NCBI GenBank assembly: GCA_018818835.1
Contig: JAHIRD010000023.1
Span: 1 to 41,067 of the forward strand
Source: Pseudomonadota bacterium
GTDB lineage: Bacteria; Desulfobacterota; Desulfobacteria; Desulfobacterales; Desulfolunaceae
Length of the DNA stretch: 41,067 nt
Direction: 5' to 3'
In this document: piece after piece, positions 17,328 through 25,567 of the stretch
Numbering within the stretch: the stretch's first letter is position 1
Layout: each line of letters starts with the position of its first letter
Program-made: the position numbers and the translations under genes
Notes under the pieces: model-generated
The model's input: only the letters and a program-made list of their open reading frames with translations
What the model was told of the DNA's origin: nothing
Databases searched by the model: none

Positions 17328-18647
17328 ATGTCACGAATACAAATTCAAGATATCGACCAGCGAAGCCGATCACGGAGCTACAGATGGCTGATCTTTTTGA
17401 TTCTTTCAGGTTGCTACATTCTGGTCAATTTTCACCGGCTTTGTCCGGCTGTTCTTGCGATAGATCTCATGAAGGATCTTGAGGCAAGCGGCACTCTGAC
17501 CGGTTTTTTAAGTTCTGCCTATTTTTACTCCTATGCCATCATGCAGCTCCCTGCAGGCCTTCTTGCCGATTCCTGGGGACCGAGAAAAACCATCACACTT
17601 TTTTTTATCATTGCAAGTTTAGGCTCTTTAATTCTGGGGATGTCCTCTTCCGTGGCCCTTGCCATTACCGGCAGGGCTCTCGTTGGGCTGGGCGTGGCCA
17701 TGGTATTCGTACCCACCATGAAAATCCTGACCAAATGGTTTCACGTCAAAGAATTTGCCTTCATGGTCAGCCTATTCATTGCCATGGGCGGTGTGGGAAC
17801 GCTAACGGCCGCCACTCCGCTTGTATGGCTAAACGCCCTTATCGGATGGCGTAACGCCTTTCTGGTGGTCGGGGCGATGACCTTTGCCCTTGCCCTCTGT
17901 GTGTGGTTCTGTGTGCGAAACAGTCCGGCGGACTTTGGCTGGCCCGCCCCATACAAAACCATGCCCGAAGAAGTCTCCCCAGACAGAACTCTCCTGAAAA
18001 ACGCGAAAATCGTTCTTTCCACCCTCCACTTCTGGCCCCTGGCCCTGTGGTTTTTTTGCAATGTCGGTATTTTTTTTGCCATTGGGGGTCTCTGGGGAGG
18101 GCCTTATCTGGAGCATGTCTACCATCTGGGAAAATCCGAAACAGGCCAGATCCTGTCCACCATGGCCATGGGGCTTGTGATAGGAAGCCCCTTATTCAGC
18201 ATTCTGTCCGATCGGGTATTCCATAGACGAAAAGCCGTCATGGTTATTTCAAGTGCCTTGGTCATTGTTATTATGGGGATTTTTTCCGTATTTACAGACG
18301 GCCTGCCCTTGCCGATCCTCTATCTTCTTTTTTTTCTTTTCAGTGTCTTTTCAAACTCTGTGGTCTCCATCGGATTCACCCTCAACAAAGAACTGTTCCC
18401 GGTCTCCATATCCGGCACAGCAACGGGCCTTATCAATCTTTTTCCCTTTGCGGGCGGGGCTTTTTTCCAACCTCTTGTGGGGCATATTCTTGAGTCATAC
18501 GGCAGGACAGACGGTATGTTTACCCTGGCAGGCTACAAAGCTGTTTTTCATCTTCTTTTGGCTGCATCCGGAATCGCCTTTACGGCCTCACTCTTCCTGA
18601 AAGAAACCATGTCTGGGAAACTGAACAAAGCGGCGTATCCTCAGTGA
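17328..18647 (+). CDS. MFS transporter
   Basis: 439 residues with about 12 predicted membrane helices. After helix 2 comes the MFS motif-A loop in the form GLLADSWGPRKTIT (family G-x-L-aD-r-x-G-r-[KR]). Helices 1-2 (GCYILVNFHRLCPAVLAIDL) resemble the anion-cation/nitrate-nitrite-type and hexuronate-type transporters. The inter-domain loop is charged (about 205-225). The substrate is not deducible; an organic anion is plausible. No strong ribosome site is seen. The gene stands alone and ends 35 bases before a convergent small gene. Confidence 0.87.
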   Translation: MSRIQIQDIDQRSRSRSYRWLIFLILSGCYILVNFHRLCPAVLAIDLMKDLEASGTLTGFLSSAYFYSYAIMQLPAGLLADSWGPRKTITLFFIIASLGSLILGMSSSVALAITGRALVGLGVAMVFVPTMKILTKWFHVKEFAFMVSLFIAMGGVGTLTAATPLVWLNALIGWRNAFLVVGAMTFALALCVWFCVRNSPADFGWPAPYKTMPEEVSPDRTLLKNAKIVLSTLHFWPLALWFFCNVGIFFAIGGLWGGPYLEHVYHLGKSETGQILSTMAMGLVIGSPLFSILSDRVFHRRKAVMVISSALVIVIMGIFSVFTDGLPLPILYLLFFLFSVFSNSVVSIGFTLNKELFPVSISGTATGLINLFPFAGGAFFQPLVGHILESYGRTDGMFTLAGYKAVFHLLLAASGIAFTASLFLKETMSGKLNKAAYPQ

Positions 18648-18682
18648 AGTTTAATGAAAAATCACCGAATTCGAACACCGGG

Positions 18683-19051
18683 TCAAGGGATTTCAAGCCA
18701 TTTAATGGCTTCATCCCTGTTCGTGAAAACCTTTCTGTTTTCAGAGTTTCCAGCCATCTTTTTTAGCTCCAACACCGTCTCCACTTGATGACTTGATATA
18801 TGATCACCTACCAATACAGCCGTTTTCCGTTCCAATGGATATTCTCCGATTTTTTGTGATCCCATAAAAGAATAAGTAAATCGATGTTTATTATTAACAA
18901 GAAGAACATAGGGCTCTGTTCTCAAATTATTCCAAAAAGCACTGGCTTCTTCAGCACATATTTCATCAATGACAGCGCCGTCATTTATCGTTACCTCAAA
19001 CATTGTGTCTGACAACTGCTCAATTTCACAAAATGACAATGTATACTTCAT
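18683..19051 (-). CDS. Small STAS/SpoIIAA-like protein, unknown function
   Basis: 122 residues, no signal peptide. The pattern of an N-terminal beta-hairpin (FEVTINDGAVID), helix, a central strand YVLLVNNKHRFTYSF, then GEYPLERKTAVLV and a C-terminal NRDEAIKWLEI helix fits small STAS/SpoIIAA-like proteins that are common in Bacteroidetes and Desulfobacterota. The equivalent of the phosphorylated Ser of anti-sigma antagonists cannot be placed with confidence. Function unknown; assignment tentative. It lies 124 bases downstream of the MscS-type gene on the same strand and could be its distal neighbour. Confidence 0.6.
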   Translation of the reverse strand: MKYTLSFCEIEQLSDTMFEVTINDGAVIDEICAEEASAFWNNLRTEPYVLLVNNKHRFTYSFMGSQKIGEYPLERKTAVLVGDHISSHQVETVLELKKMAGNSENRKVFTNRDEAIKWLEIP

Positions 19052-19175
19052 GGTGATCTATAACCTTAGAATTAAGTTAGAATAAAAAACTGTTCTTGTA
19101 TTTGACAAAAAAAGGGATAAAAATCAAATAAAATACCTTTTGATACTCAAAGGGCAACCGAACGGGACGGGCCCG

Positions 19176-19898
19176 TCACATATGCCCCCGGACATAAGCT
19201 TCCAGGTCAGGGGCGCATGCCTGATCAAGCAGGTAGGCGTCCACATCCACCGAATACTGGTCGCCCTGGTGTTCGGCAAGCCGGATTTGGGGTTTATGTA
19301 CAATGGAACTCCAGGGAGCACACAAGACAATGGTCTGAATTTTTTTCTGAACTTCCGGAAAGGATTCCTGGGAAGTCAGGGTCAACCTGAAGGTGGCAGA
19401 GGCTGATTTCCCGGGGAATTTTTCCATCACGCTTTCTTTGACCAGGGCACTGTAGGGGATTTCAACGTGACTGCCTCCTGGGGTTTCAATGGTCAGGGAC
19501 CGATATCCCAGATAGGTCAGGCGACCATGAACATTTCTGAAGCTGACCTTGTCATTGAGCCTGTATCTGTCTTCGGCTTTAAAAACAACACCGGCAATCC
19601 AGTCCCTGACCACAAAACTGCCGGTCCAGGCCAACAACCCCACCATCAGAACCAACAGAACCATGGTCCCTGCGATGCCCGTTTGAAAAATCAGTTTGGC
19701 ACCCCACATCAAAAACACGATCCATACGGAAAATTCAACAATGGGAAAAACTCGGTTGATCATAGGGTTCACCTGTTCCCGGGCAACAAGGACATGGAGT
19801 CCTTTTTGGATGAGACGCAATCCGATGAACAGCCCCATACCGGCAGCCAGGATTTCGATCACCGTCAGTTCCGAAATATCATGAAACAGTTCAATCAT
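19176..19898 (-). CDS. MscS-family small mechanosensitive-type channel
   Basis: 240 residues, inner membrane. Three hydrophobic segments (about 10-30, 48-72 and 76-107) precede an MscS beta-domain (VVFKAEDRYRLNDKVSF...LGYRSLTIETPGGSHVEIPYSAL) and a short alpha/beta C-terminal domain. The pore helix lacks the Gly/Ala packing of E. coli MscS TM3, so gating may differ. Its ATG overlaps the stop of the upstream permease-ATPase gene by four bases (ATGA), which implies translational coupling. The pairing suggests joint control of ion or osmolyte flux. It could serve as a regulated channel rather than an emergency valve. Confidence 0.82.
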   Translation of the reverse strand: MIELFHDISELTVIEILAAGMGLFIGLRLIQKGLHVLVAREQVNPMINRVFPIVEFSVWIVFLMWGAKLIFQTGIAGTMVLLVLMVGLLAWTGSFVVRDWIAGVVFKAEDRYRLNDKVSFRNVHGRLTYLGYRSLTIETPGGSHVEIPYSALVKESVMEKFPGKSASATFRLTLTSQESFPEVQKKIQTIVLCAPWSSIVHKPQIRLAEHQGDQYSVDVDAYLLDQACAPDLEAYVRGHM

Positions 19899-22800
19899 AG
19901 TATTTTCCTTGCACGAAGTTGATCAATCAAAAAGGACTCTGCATAGGGGTTAATTGACCAGCGGTTGTCACCGTGGGCCTCAAGGATGCCTGCCCGTTGA
20001 AGCACATCAATGATGCGCCTGCAAGGGGGCTCCTCCCACCCCATCAGCCTCATCAGACGCGGTCGATTTAAGGTTTTATGCAGGACAAACTGGAGAATCA
20101 CGACCATCCAGTCCATGGGCAGATGGGATAGTTTCGTCAGATCGGGCAAAAACGACGTTGCCATCTGGACCGTATCTCCCTGGACTTGATCAATATGACT
20201 GATCCAGGCATGGAGCGCCACCCCCGGATTCCCCTTGGAATAATCGTAAAACCTTCGAAACATCCGTGCCAGATTCAGTTCCGAAATCGTCTCTTCGGTG
20301 TGATGTCCATAGGTGAAAATCAAGCCGGTGGCCTTATGCCGCATCAGAATCATGGTTTTTAATTCTTCCGGGGTCATGGGTCTGCACTCAATCACATCCA
20401 ATAAATAATCATCAATTTTCTGAAGATTCCGGATCAGGGCCAAGGCATGGGTATTCATGTTAAAAATAAAAAAACACTGGTGGCCGAATTCCCGGATCAT
20501 CCATTCCAGATGGTTCATAATCGCGCTGCCCTGGGGATGGCGCTCCCACCAGAGTTCCAGATTATGAAAAACAATCACACTCTGTGAGGGGATCTGCAGA
20601 AACAGATAACGGATGTCCCCCCTGACCTGAAGGGCGGTTTCCATGCTCTGATGAAAGGTATCCAGACTGCATGATCCATCCGCCGGGGGAAAGATTTGAA
20701 ACACAGACTGGGAGTCGAAAAACTGCTGGGCAATAAAATGGGACAGTGTTCTTTTTCCGGAAAAACGCTCACCCGTCACCATCAAGGCACCGCTCACGCC
20801 TGCCTTGAAACGATCCACAGCAATTTGGGCACGGGCAAGTTCATCTTGCCGTCCCACCCAGAAGTCTTTACTGGGGGGTTGTTCACTCAAAAAAAGCTGC
20901 TTGTAATGAAAGGGCAGATCTTCAAGGACACGCTTTTTGGGCGACACGGTTTCCAGCCATGCCAGGATGTCCTTGACACAGGGTTCCTTATGAGAAGTTG
21001 TCTCCGGCCCATGGGTTGCTGTGATCATCTGTTTCTGTTTGTAAACCCATTTGATAAGAATCGACTGGGCCCAGGTTTCAACGCGACGTCCTTTTTTTCC
21101 AAAAATGGAAATGACTTTTTTACTTTCCTGATACCGGATGTATCGCCTGAGTTCACCGGAAGATTGAATGATCAGATAGGGATTGATTTTTTCGGTAAAA
21201 AGCTTCAAGCCCTTATCAATAATATCCATGAGTTCCTGTTGAAGGTCTGTCACCGATTCTTTTTCCGTTTCTATCCGGCCCACGGTTTGATTGACAATGG
21301 ACTGGCCCCCGTTATCCCCTTGAATTTCACCTGAAAACTCGGGTGAGGACAGATTAAACGAAAGAAACCTCACGGCCTCCTTGACCCGGGAGACAATGGA
21401 TTCGATCTCAGCCTGAATTCCTGTAAAATGCTGACGTAAGGGATCCAAGAGTTCTGCGTATACAAAATATTCCAGAAGTTCCCGTAAATCCACGGACATC
21501 CCTTCCATTTCCGTAAAATGCCCATCCTGCATTTGCTGGAGGGACAGTTCCGTTATGGCCTGGGCACTTTCGGGAATGGCCTCGAATGCGGGTTGAATCT
21601 CATCAGCGATAAACTTGACGGCATGCTCCGGTATCAGATTTGGCTTGACCTCAAATTGAAGTTTGATTTTTCTTTCCGTCTCTTCATCTGAGGGGCTTAA
21701 ACCCTCCTTGGCATCATCGATCAGGCGTTCAATCTTGTCATGCAATCCGTTTTCCAGACTCAAAAACCAGTCTTGCTTGATTCTCTGCAAAATAATGGAC
21801 AACCTTCGCTGAAAGGCCATCAAAGAAAGATCCATCAATATGACGTCAACAAAAAGAGCCTGATTGTTCAACCACACCCGGGGGAAATCATTGATACTTA
21901 ATTTTGCCTGTTTACCCATGGGCATGTGTTTGACATGCTGCCTCAGAAAAAACGCGGCATCGATTGATCCGGCATCCTGTGACACCTGATTGGCAAACTG
22001 TCGCTCATCCTGCAGCAGGTTCTGGATAAATTCGAAGAATATATTATCATTGAACGTCTGGATGCGATCAATGGCCGCTTGAGTATCCTGTTTCATTTCA
22101 GAAACATTTTCGGGTGTAAGCTGCCCGTCCAGAAAACGGTTCTCGGCCCAATCCATACGATCCTTTATGGATTTGAGAGCCCCCTGAATGTCCTGGCCCC
22201 AGACATGGTGATGGAGCGCCATCTGTTGAAACTGCGTGTTCCATTTTTCCCAGACAAGATGATCCCATGAGGCCTGGACCAGCTGCCTGAAATGAACTGA
22301 TACCGAAGGATTTTTTTTCTTTCCCCAGCGGTGTTCCAGTCGTTTGAACCATTTAAAGCATTTCAATGCCAACCGATCACCTGGGTGGGCTTGGATGTTT
22401 TCCGGGGAATGCAGGACAATAACCGACTCGGGCAGATTTTTCCAATGGTCGTCCAGACGTGATGTGATGCTCTGAACAGCTTCTTCCAGCATATCTTTCT
22501 GATGGCCCATGGCTGATTGTCTGAATTCGGAAATCACACGGATAAACTGAAAAAACAAATCGCCCTGCATTTTAGCAATGCTGCGTCTTGCCTTGAGTGA
22601 CCCACTTTCAATCACCAGGCCGTCAATCCGGTCACACACATTTGCCGCCAGATCCCCAAGGGATTTCAAAAGGGTCCGATTCCGCTCATGGACTGCTGAA
22701 AAATATCGTTCCATGGACTGAAAAATCAGGGTAATGACAAACTGATCCAGATTCGTCACAAGGGATTTCAAATGGTCATCGTCCGTTAAGGATATGGCGG

Positions 22801-25045
22801 GCAGATCAAAGTTCTGATTCCCAAGGTTTGAAAGGCCATCATCCCCGAGAAGGGCCATATCCTTTTTTGATTCATATTCTATGCCCGTGACCACATTATC
22901 GAAAAATGAAGAGGCTTGAACCAAAAGTGTTGTCCCTAAACGAGAAAGGATGCGATTGGTATTTTCAACGGCAGCCGATGCATTTTGATGTAACATGTCA
23001 GGCAGCCCAAGGATGGTCAGATCCGATGCCGCCGATTCCACGGAAATAATGTCCTCAAAAGGACGTTGCTCTGCTGCATTATTGATCACCTTGATATCCC
23101 CATCAAGCCGGGCGTCCTGAAGAGTACGGGTCATGTTTTTATAGATGGTCTCAATCCGTGAACTCTCATGGGTTACAATCAAAAACCGGGGCCTGGCATC
23201 CCGCCAGGGAAGGCTTGCAAGAATAAACTTGACCATGGCCAGGGTAAAGTTCCCGTTTCTCCCGGCGCCCCGCCACCAGATATCAATCGTATTACAGCCG
23301 CCAAAGCCTTTCTGGTCATGATAATTCATCAGCATCAGGTTGTAGTCCAGCTCCTTTAAATTTTTCAGAAGCTGGAGGAATTGTTCAGGGTCTTTTGTCT
23401 TTTTTCTCCAGCCCATCAAAACGGCATTGGGCTCAATCCCTGAAAATCCATAGGTCCGGGCAATGGTGTTGATCCCCTCATAAACATCCCGGCATTCCTG
23501 CCGCCTGATAAACACCCCTTCAAAGGCCTCATCATCGGAAATGACAGTCTGGCTTGATTTGGGAAACAGCACCTTGGCTGAAGGAGTCTCGATCAAATCG
23601 AAATTGGACACCATGCCAAGCTGTCCTGCGGTCCAGCGTCCGAATTCGATCAGATGAGGCCTTGCCACGGTCCCACCGCTGAACAGCAGGATGTTGGGTT
23701 TCCAGTTACGCTGGTGGCGGCCGCTCTGGGACAATTTGAACAGCCCCATGCGAACAATGGACAACCAGACACTTTCCCAGGCATCCCCTGATTTCAGGGT
23801 CAATTCCCTGCTTTTCAAGAAGAACAAAAGGCCGCCCAGGATAAGAATACCGCCGATCATGGCCAGAAGGTCCAGCTGGATCATCACGATCAGACAGGTG
23901 AGGAACCCAAGAATGCTGACCCATTTCGGGACTTTAAACGAGGGCCTGAAATCGGAACTTGCCCAGCGTTCCACGGCACAGGACAGATTCAAAAAACCAT
24001 AGGTGGTGATAAAAAAAGTGGAGACAATCCGGGCGATAATGTCCAGTTCACCGATGAGAATCCCGGCTTCCGCTATCATGAAGGTGATCAGAATCGCGTT
24101 CCTGGGTTCGTTTTGCTTACCATGCCCTTTGGCGAAAAACCGGGGTGTGATATTATCCACCGCCGTGGCCTGGAGAATCCTGGGTGCCCCAAGAATGCTC
24201 CCGATGGCCGATGAAATCGTGGCTGCCCAGATTCCTGCGATCACCAGCTGAGGAACCAGGGAAATTTCAAGCAGCACATTGGGATTGGTGATCAGGGTAT
24301 TCGCATCAACCCGGTACAACAAGAAAACGGGAAGACTCATGTAAACCCCAAGACCCACAAGAATGGATGCAATGGTTCCTATGGGAATGGACCGTTTGGC
24401 ATCTTTGAGGTCCCCGGACATGGAAACCCCGGCCTCAAACCCGGTGACCGCCGGGAAAAAGATCCCGAACAGCACCATCATGGAAGGGGCTGTGGCCTGG
24501 GGCAAAAGGGTTATCTTGTCAGGGACATATGCGGAATGACCGAACAGGACTGAGACCAGGGACAGGGCAATGGCGCCCAGAATAAAAAACTGGAGTCTCA
24601 TGGCCAGGGAGGTGCTGATAAAGGTGAGAATCGTCACCAGCAAAAGTACGATGGACCCGGTCAACCGAATGGCATTGATGGAACTTTCTATGCCCCAGTA
24701 TGCGTTGAAACTTTCGGAAAAACCGATGATATACAAACTGACGCTGAACGACAACCCGAAAAAAAGGGCAATACCCAGGGTCCCGCCAATGGGCAGGCCC
24801 AGACTCCGGGAGATGATGTAGTAACTCCCGCCCCCCTCCACCTTCTTGTCCGTGGCAATGGAGGAAACACTCAGACCCGTACAAATGGATACAATGTGGG
24901 CCACAAGAACGATCCCAAGGACCATATAAAGCCCTGACTGGCCGACGATCCATGGTAGCCTCATGTACATGATCACGCCGAGGATGGTCAGGATGGATGG
25001 GGTAAACACCCCTGAAAACGCTCCGTATTTTTTTGCCTGGGCCAT
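19895..25045 (-). CDS. Cation-chloride-cotransporter-like permease fused to helical region and P-loop ATPase
   Basis: 1716 residues, very long for the family. Residues about 8-410 are an APC-superfamily permease with ~12 helices; the opening (FTPSILTILGVIMYMRLPWIVGQSG) and VTGFEAGVSMSGDLKDAKRSIP are hallmarks of SLC12 (Na-K-Cl/K-Cl cotransporter-like) proteins. Residues 450-720 match the SLC12 C-terminal cytosolic domain (NILLFSGGTVARP, FGGCNTIDIWW). About 760-1330 is a long helical, partly coiled-coil region. About 1395-1620 is a STAND/AAA-like ATPase: Walker A GERFSGKRT (1425-1433) and Walker B VIVFHNLELWW (about 1490-1500). A winged-helix-like tail ends the protein. No stop or frameshift interrupts it. 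GGAG precedes the ATG. It is coupled to an MscS channel gene by an ATGA overlap. ATP-dependent gating of ion cotransport is inferred. Confidence 0.88.
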   Translation of the reverse strand: MAQAKKYGAFSGVFTPSILTILGVIMYMRLPWIVGQSGLYMVLGIVLVAHIVSICTGLSVSSIATDKKVEGGGSYYIISRSLGLPIGGTLGIALFFGLSFSVSLYIIGFSESFNAYWGIESSINAIRLTGSIVLLLVTILTFISTSLAMRLQFFILGAIALSLVSVLFGHSAYVPDKITLLPQATAPSMMVLFGIFFPAVTGFEAGVSMSGDLKDAKRSIPIGTIASILVGLGVYMSLPVFLLYRVDANTLITNPNVLLEISLVPQLVIAGIWAATISSAIGSILGAPRILQATAVDNITPRFFAKGHGKQNEPRNAILITFMIAEAGILIGELDIIARIVSTFFITTYGFLNLSCAVERWASSDFRPSFKVPKWVSILGFLTCLIVMIQLDLLAMIGGILILGGLLFFLKSRELTLKSGDAWESVWLSIVRMGLFKLSQSGRHQRNWKPNILLFSGGTVARPHLIEFGRWTAGQLGMVSNFDLIETPSAKVLFPKSSQTVISDDEAFEGVFIRRQECRDVYEGINTIARTYGFSGIEPNAVLMGWRKKTKDPEQFLQLLKNLKELDYNLMLMNYHDQKGFGGCNTIDIWWRGAGRNGNFTLAMVKFILASLPWRDARPRFLIVTHESSRIETIYKNMTRTLQDARLDGDIKVINNAAEQRPFEDIISVESAASDLTILGLPDMLHQNASAAVENTNRILSRLGTTLLVQASSFFDNVVTGIEYESKKDMALLGDDGLSNLGNQNFDLPAISLTDDDHLKSLVTNLDQFVITLIFQSMERYFSAVHERNRTLLKSLGDLAANVCDRIDGLVIESGSLKARRSIAKMQGDLFFQFIRVISEFRQSAMGHQKDMLEEAVQSITSRLDDHWKNLPESVIVLHSPENIQAHPGDRLALKCFKWFKRLEHRWGKKKNPSVSVHFRQLVQASWDHLVWEKWNTQFQQMALHHHVWGQDIQGALKSIKDRMDWAENRFLDGQLTPENVSEMKQDTQAAIDRIQTFNDNIFFEFIQNLLQDERQFANQVSQDAGSIDAAFFLRQHVKHMPMGKQAKLSINDFPRVWLNNQALFVDVILMDLSLMAFQRRLSIILQRIKQDWFLSLENGLHDKIERLIDDAKEGLSPSDEETERKIKLQFEVKPNLIPEHAVKFIADEIQPAFEAIPESAQAITELSLQQMQDGHFTEMEGMSVDLRELLEYFVYAELLDPLRQHFTGIQAEIESIVSRVKEAVRFLSFNLSSPEFSGEIQGDNGGQSIVNQTVGRIETEKESVTDLQQELMDIIDKGLKLFTEKINPYLIIQSSGELRRYIRYQESKKVISIFGKKGRRVETWAQSILIKWVYKQKQMITATHGPETTSHKEPCVKDILAWLETVSPKKRVLEDLPFHYKQLFLSEQPPSKDFWVGRQDELARAQIAVDRFKAGVSGALMVTGERFSGKRTLSHFIAQQFFDSQSVFQIFPPADGSCSLDTFHQSMETALQVRGDIRYLFLQIPSQSVIVFHNLELWWERHPQGSAIMNHLEWMIREFGHQCFFIFNMNTHALALIRNLQKIDDYLLDVIECRPMTPEELKTMILMRHKATGLIFTYGHHTEETISELNLARMFRRFYDYSKGNPGVALHAWISHIDQVQGDTVQMATSFLPDLTKLSHLPMDWMVVILQFVLHKTLNRPRLMRLMGWEEPPCRRIIDVLQRAGILEAHGDNRWSINPYAESFLIDQLRARKIL

Positions 25046-25221
25046 AACGATGGTTACTCCGGATTAAATGTCATTTATATGAATAGCTCACATGGATTAC
25101 ATCGGAGCATTCTCCTCCACATGATGAGGAAAAGACATGATTTTTTATGAAAGGGTTTTAAAAGCACCCCTTATGACTTTTATTAGCTTTTGAGAATATG
25201 ACATGACCTTCATGCCTGTCA

Positions 25222-25244
25222 AGGAATTCGTGATAGGAATTCCT
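25222..25244. promoter_or_regulatory. Inverted repeat, possible operator
   Basis: AGGAATTC (25222-25229) and GAATTCCT (25237-25244), 7 bases apart. The size and spacing suit a dimeric regulator, perhaps the adjacent Fis-type activator. Untested inference. Confidence 0.3.
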
Positions 25245-25390
25245 GGCGTTAAACATACAGCATAAATAAATCGTGTCCCTTTGATACGGTTCCAGTCCAT
25301 TGAATTTATTCTTGTATCATTTAGCCATACATGATAGAGATCAGATAAATATCTCTCTCATTGGAAATCAATTCTTCAGATTGAAAAAAC

Positions 25391-25406
25391 TTGCGCGCGG
25401 TTTGCT
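25391..25406 (+). promoter_or_regulatory. Candidate sigma-54 (-24/-12) promoter
   Basis: TTGCGCG-CGGT-TTGCT has the exact spacing of the consensus TGGCACG-N4-TTGCW and a perfect -12 element. The -24 element has TG where GG is nearly invariant, so it may be weak or spurious. It points to the sigma-54 activator gene at 25568, suggesting possible autoregulation. Confidence 0.3.
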
Positions 25407-25567
25407 CAGGGTAGACTGCCATGTTTTCGTCGAATCCACACATGTATGCCCGACCTTATACAACTTAGATTTTTAACATTATGTGATTATTTGACCTGAT
25501 AACACCATCAGTGTCCTGACACGGATCACTAACCTGGTAATCATAAACCAAGCCGGATACGTTCCCG

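Larger units (their letters stand above)
25046..25567. other. Divergent intergenic region between fusion gene and sigma-54 activator
   Basis: 522 bases without a coding sequence. It must hold promoters for both directions. Visible signals are an 8-bp inverted repeat at 25222-25244 and a sigma-54-like box at 25391-25406. Short inverted words (AGAGAT/ATCTCT) occur near 25335-25357. Confidence 0.4.

Noticed and set aside
19467-19922. 151-codon plus-strand frame antisense to the MscS gene
   Set aside because: Shadow of a clear MscS-family coding sequence on the other strand.
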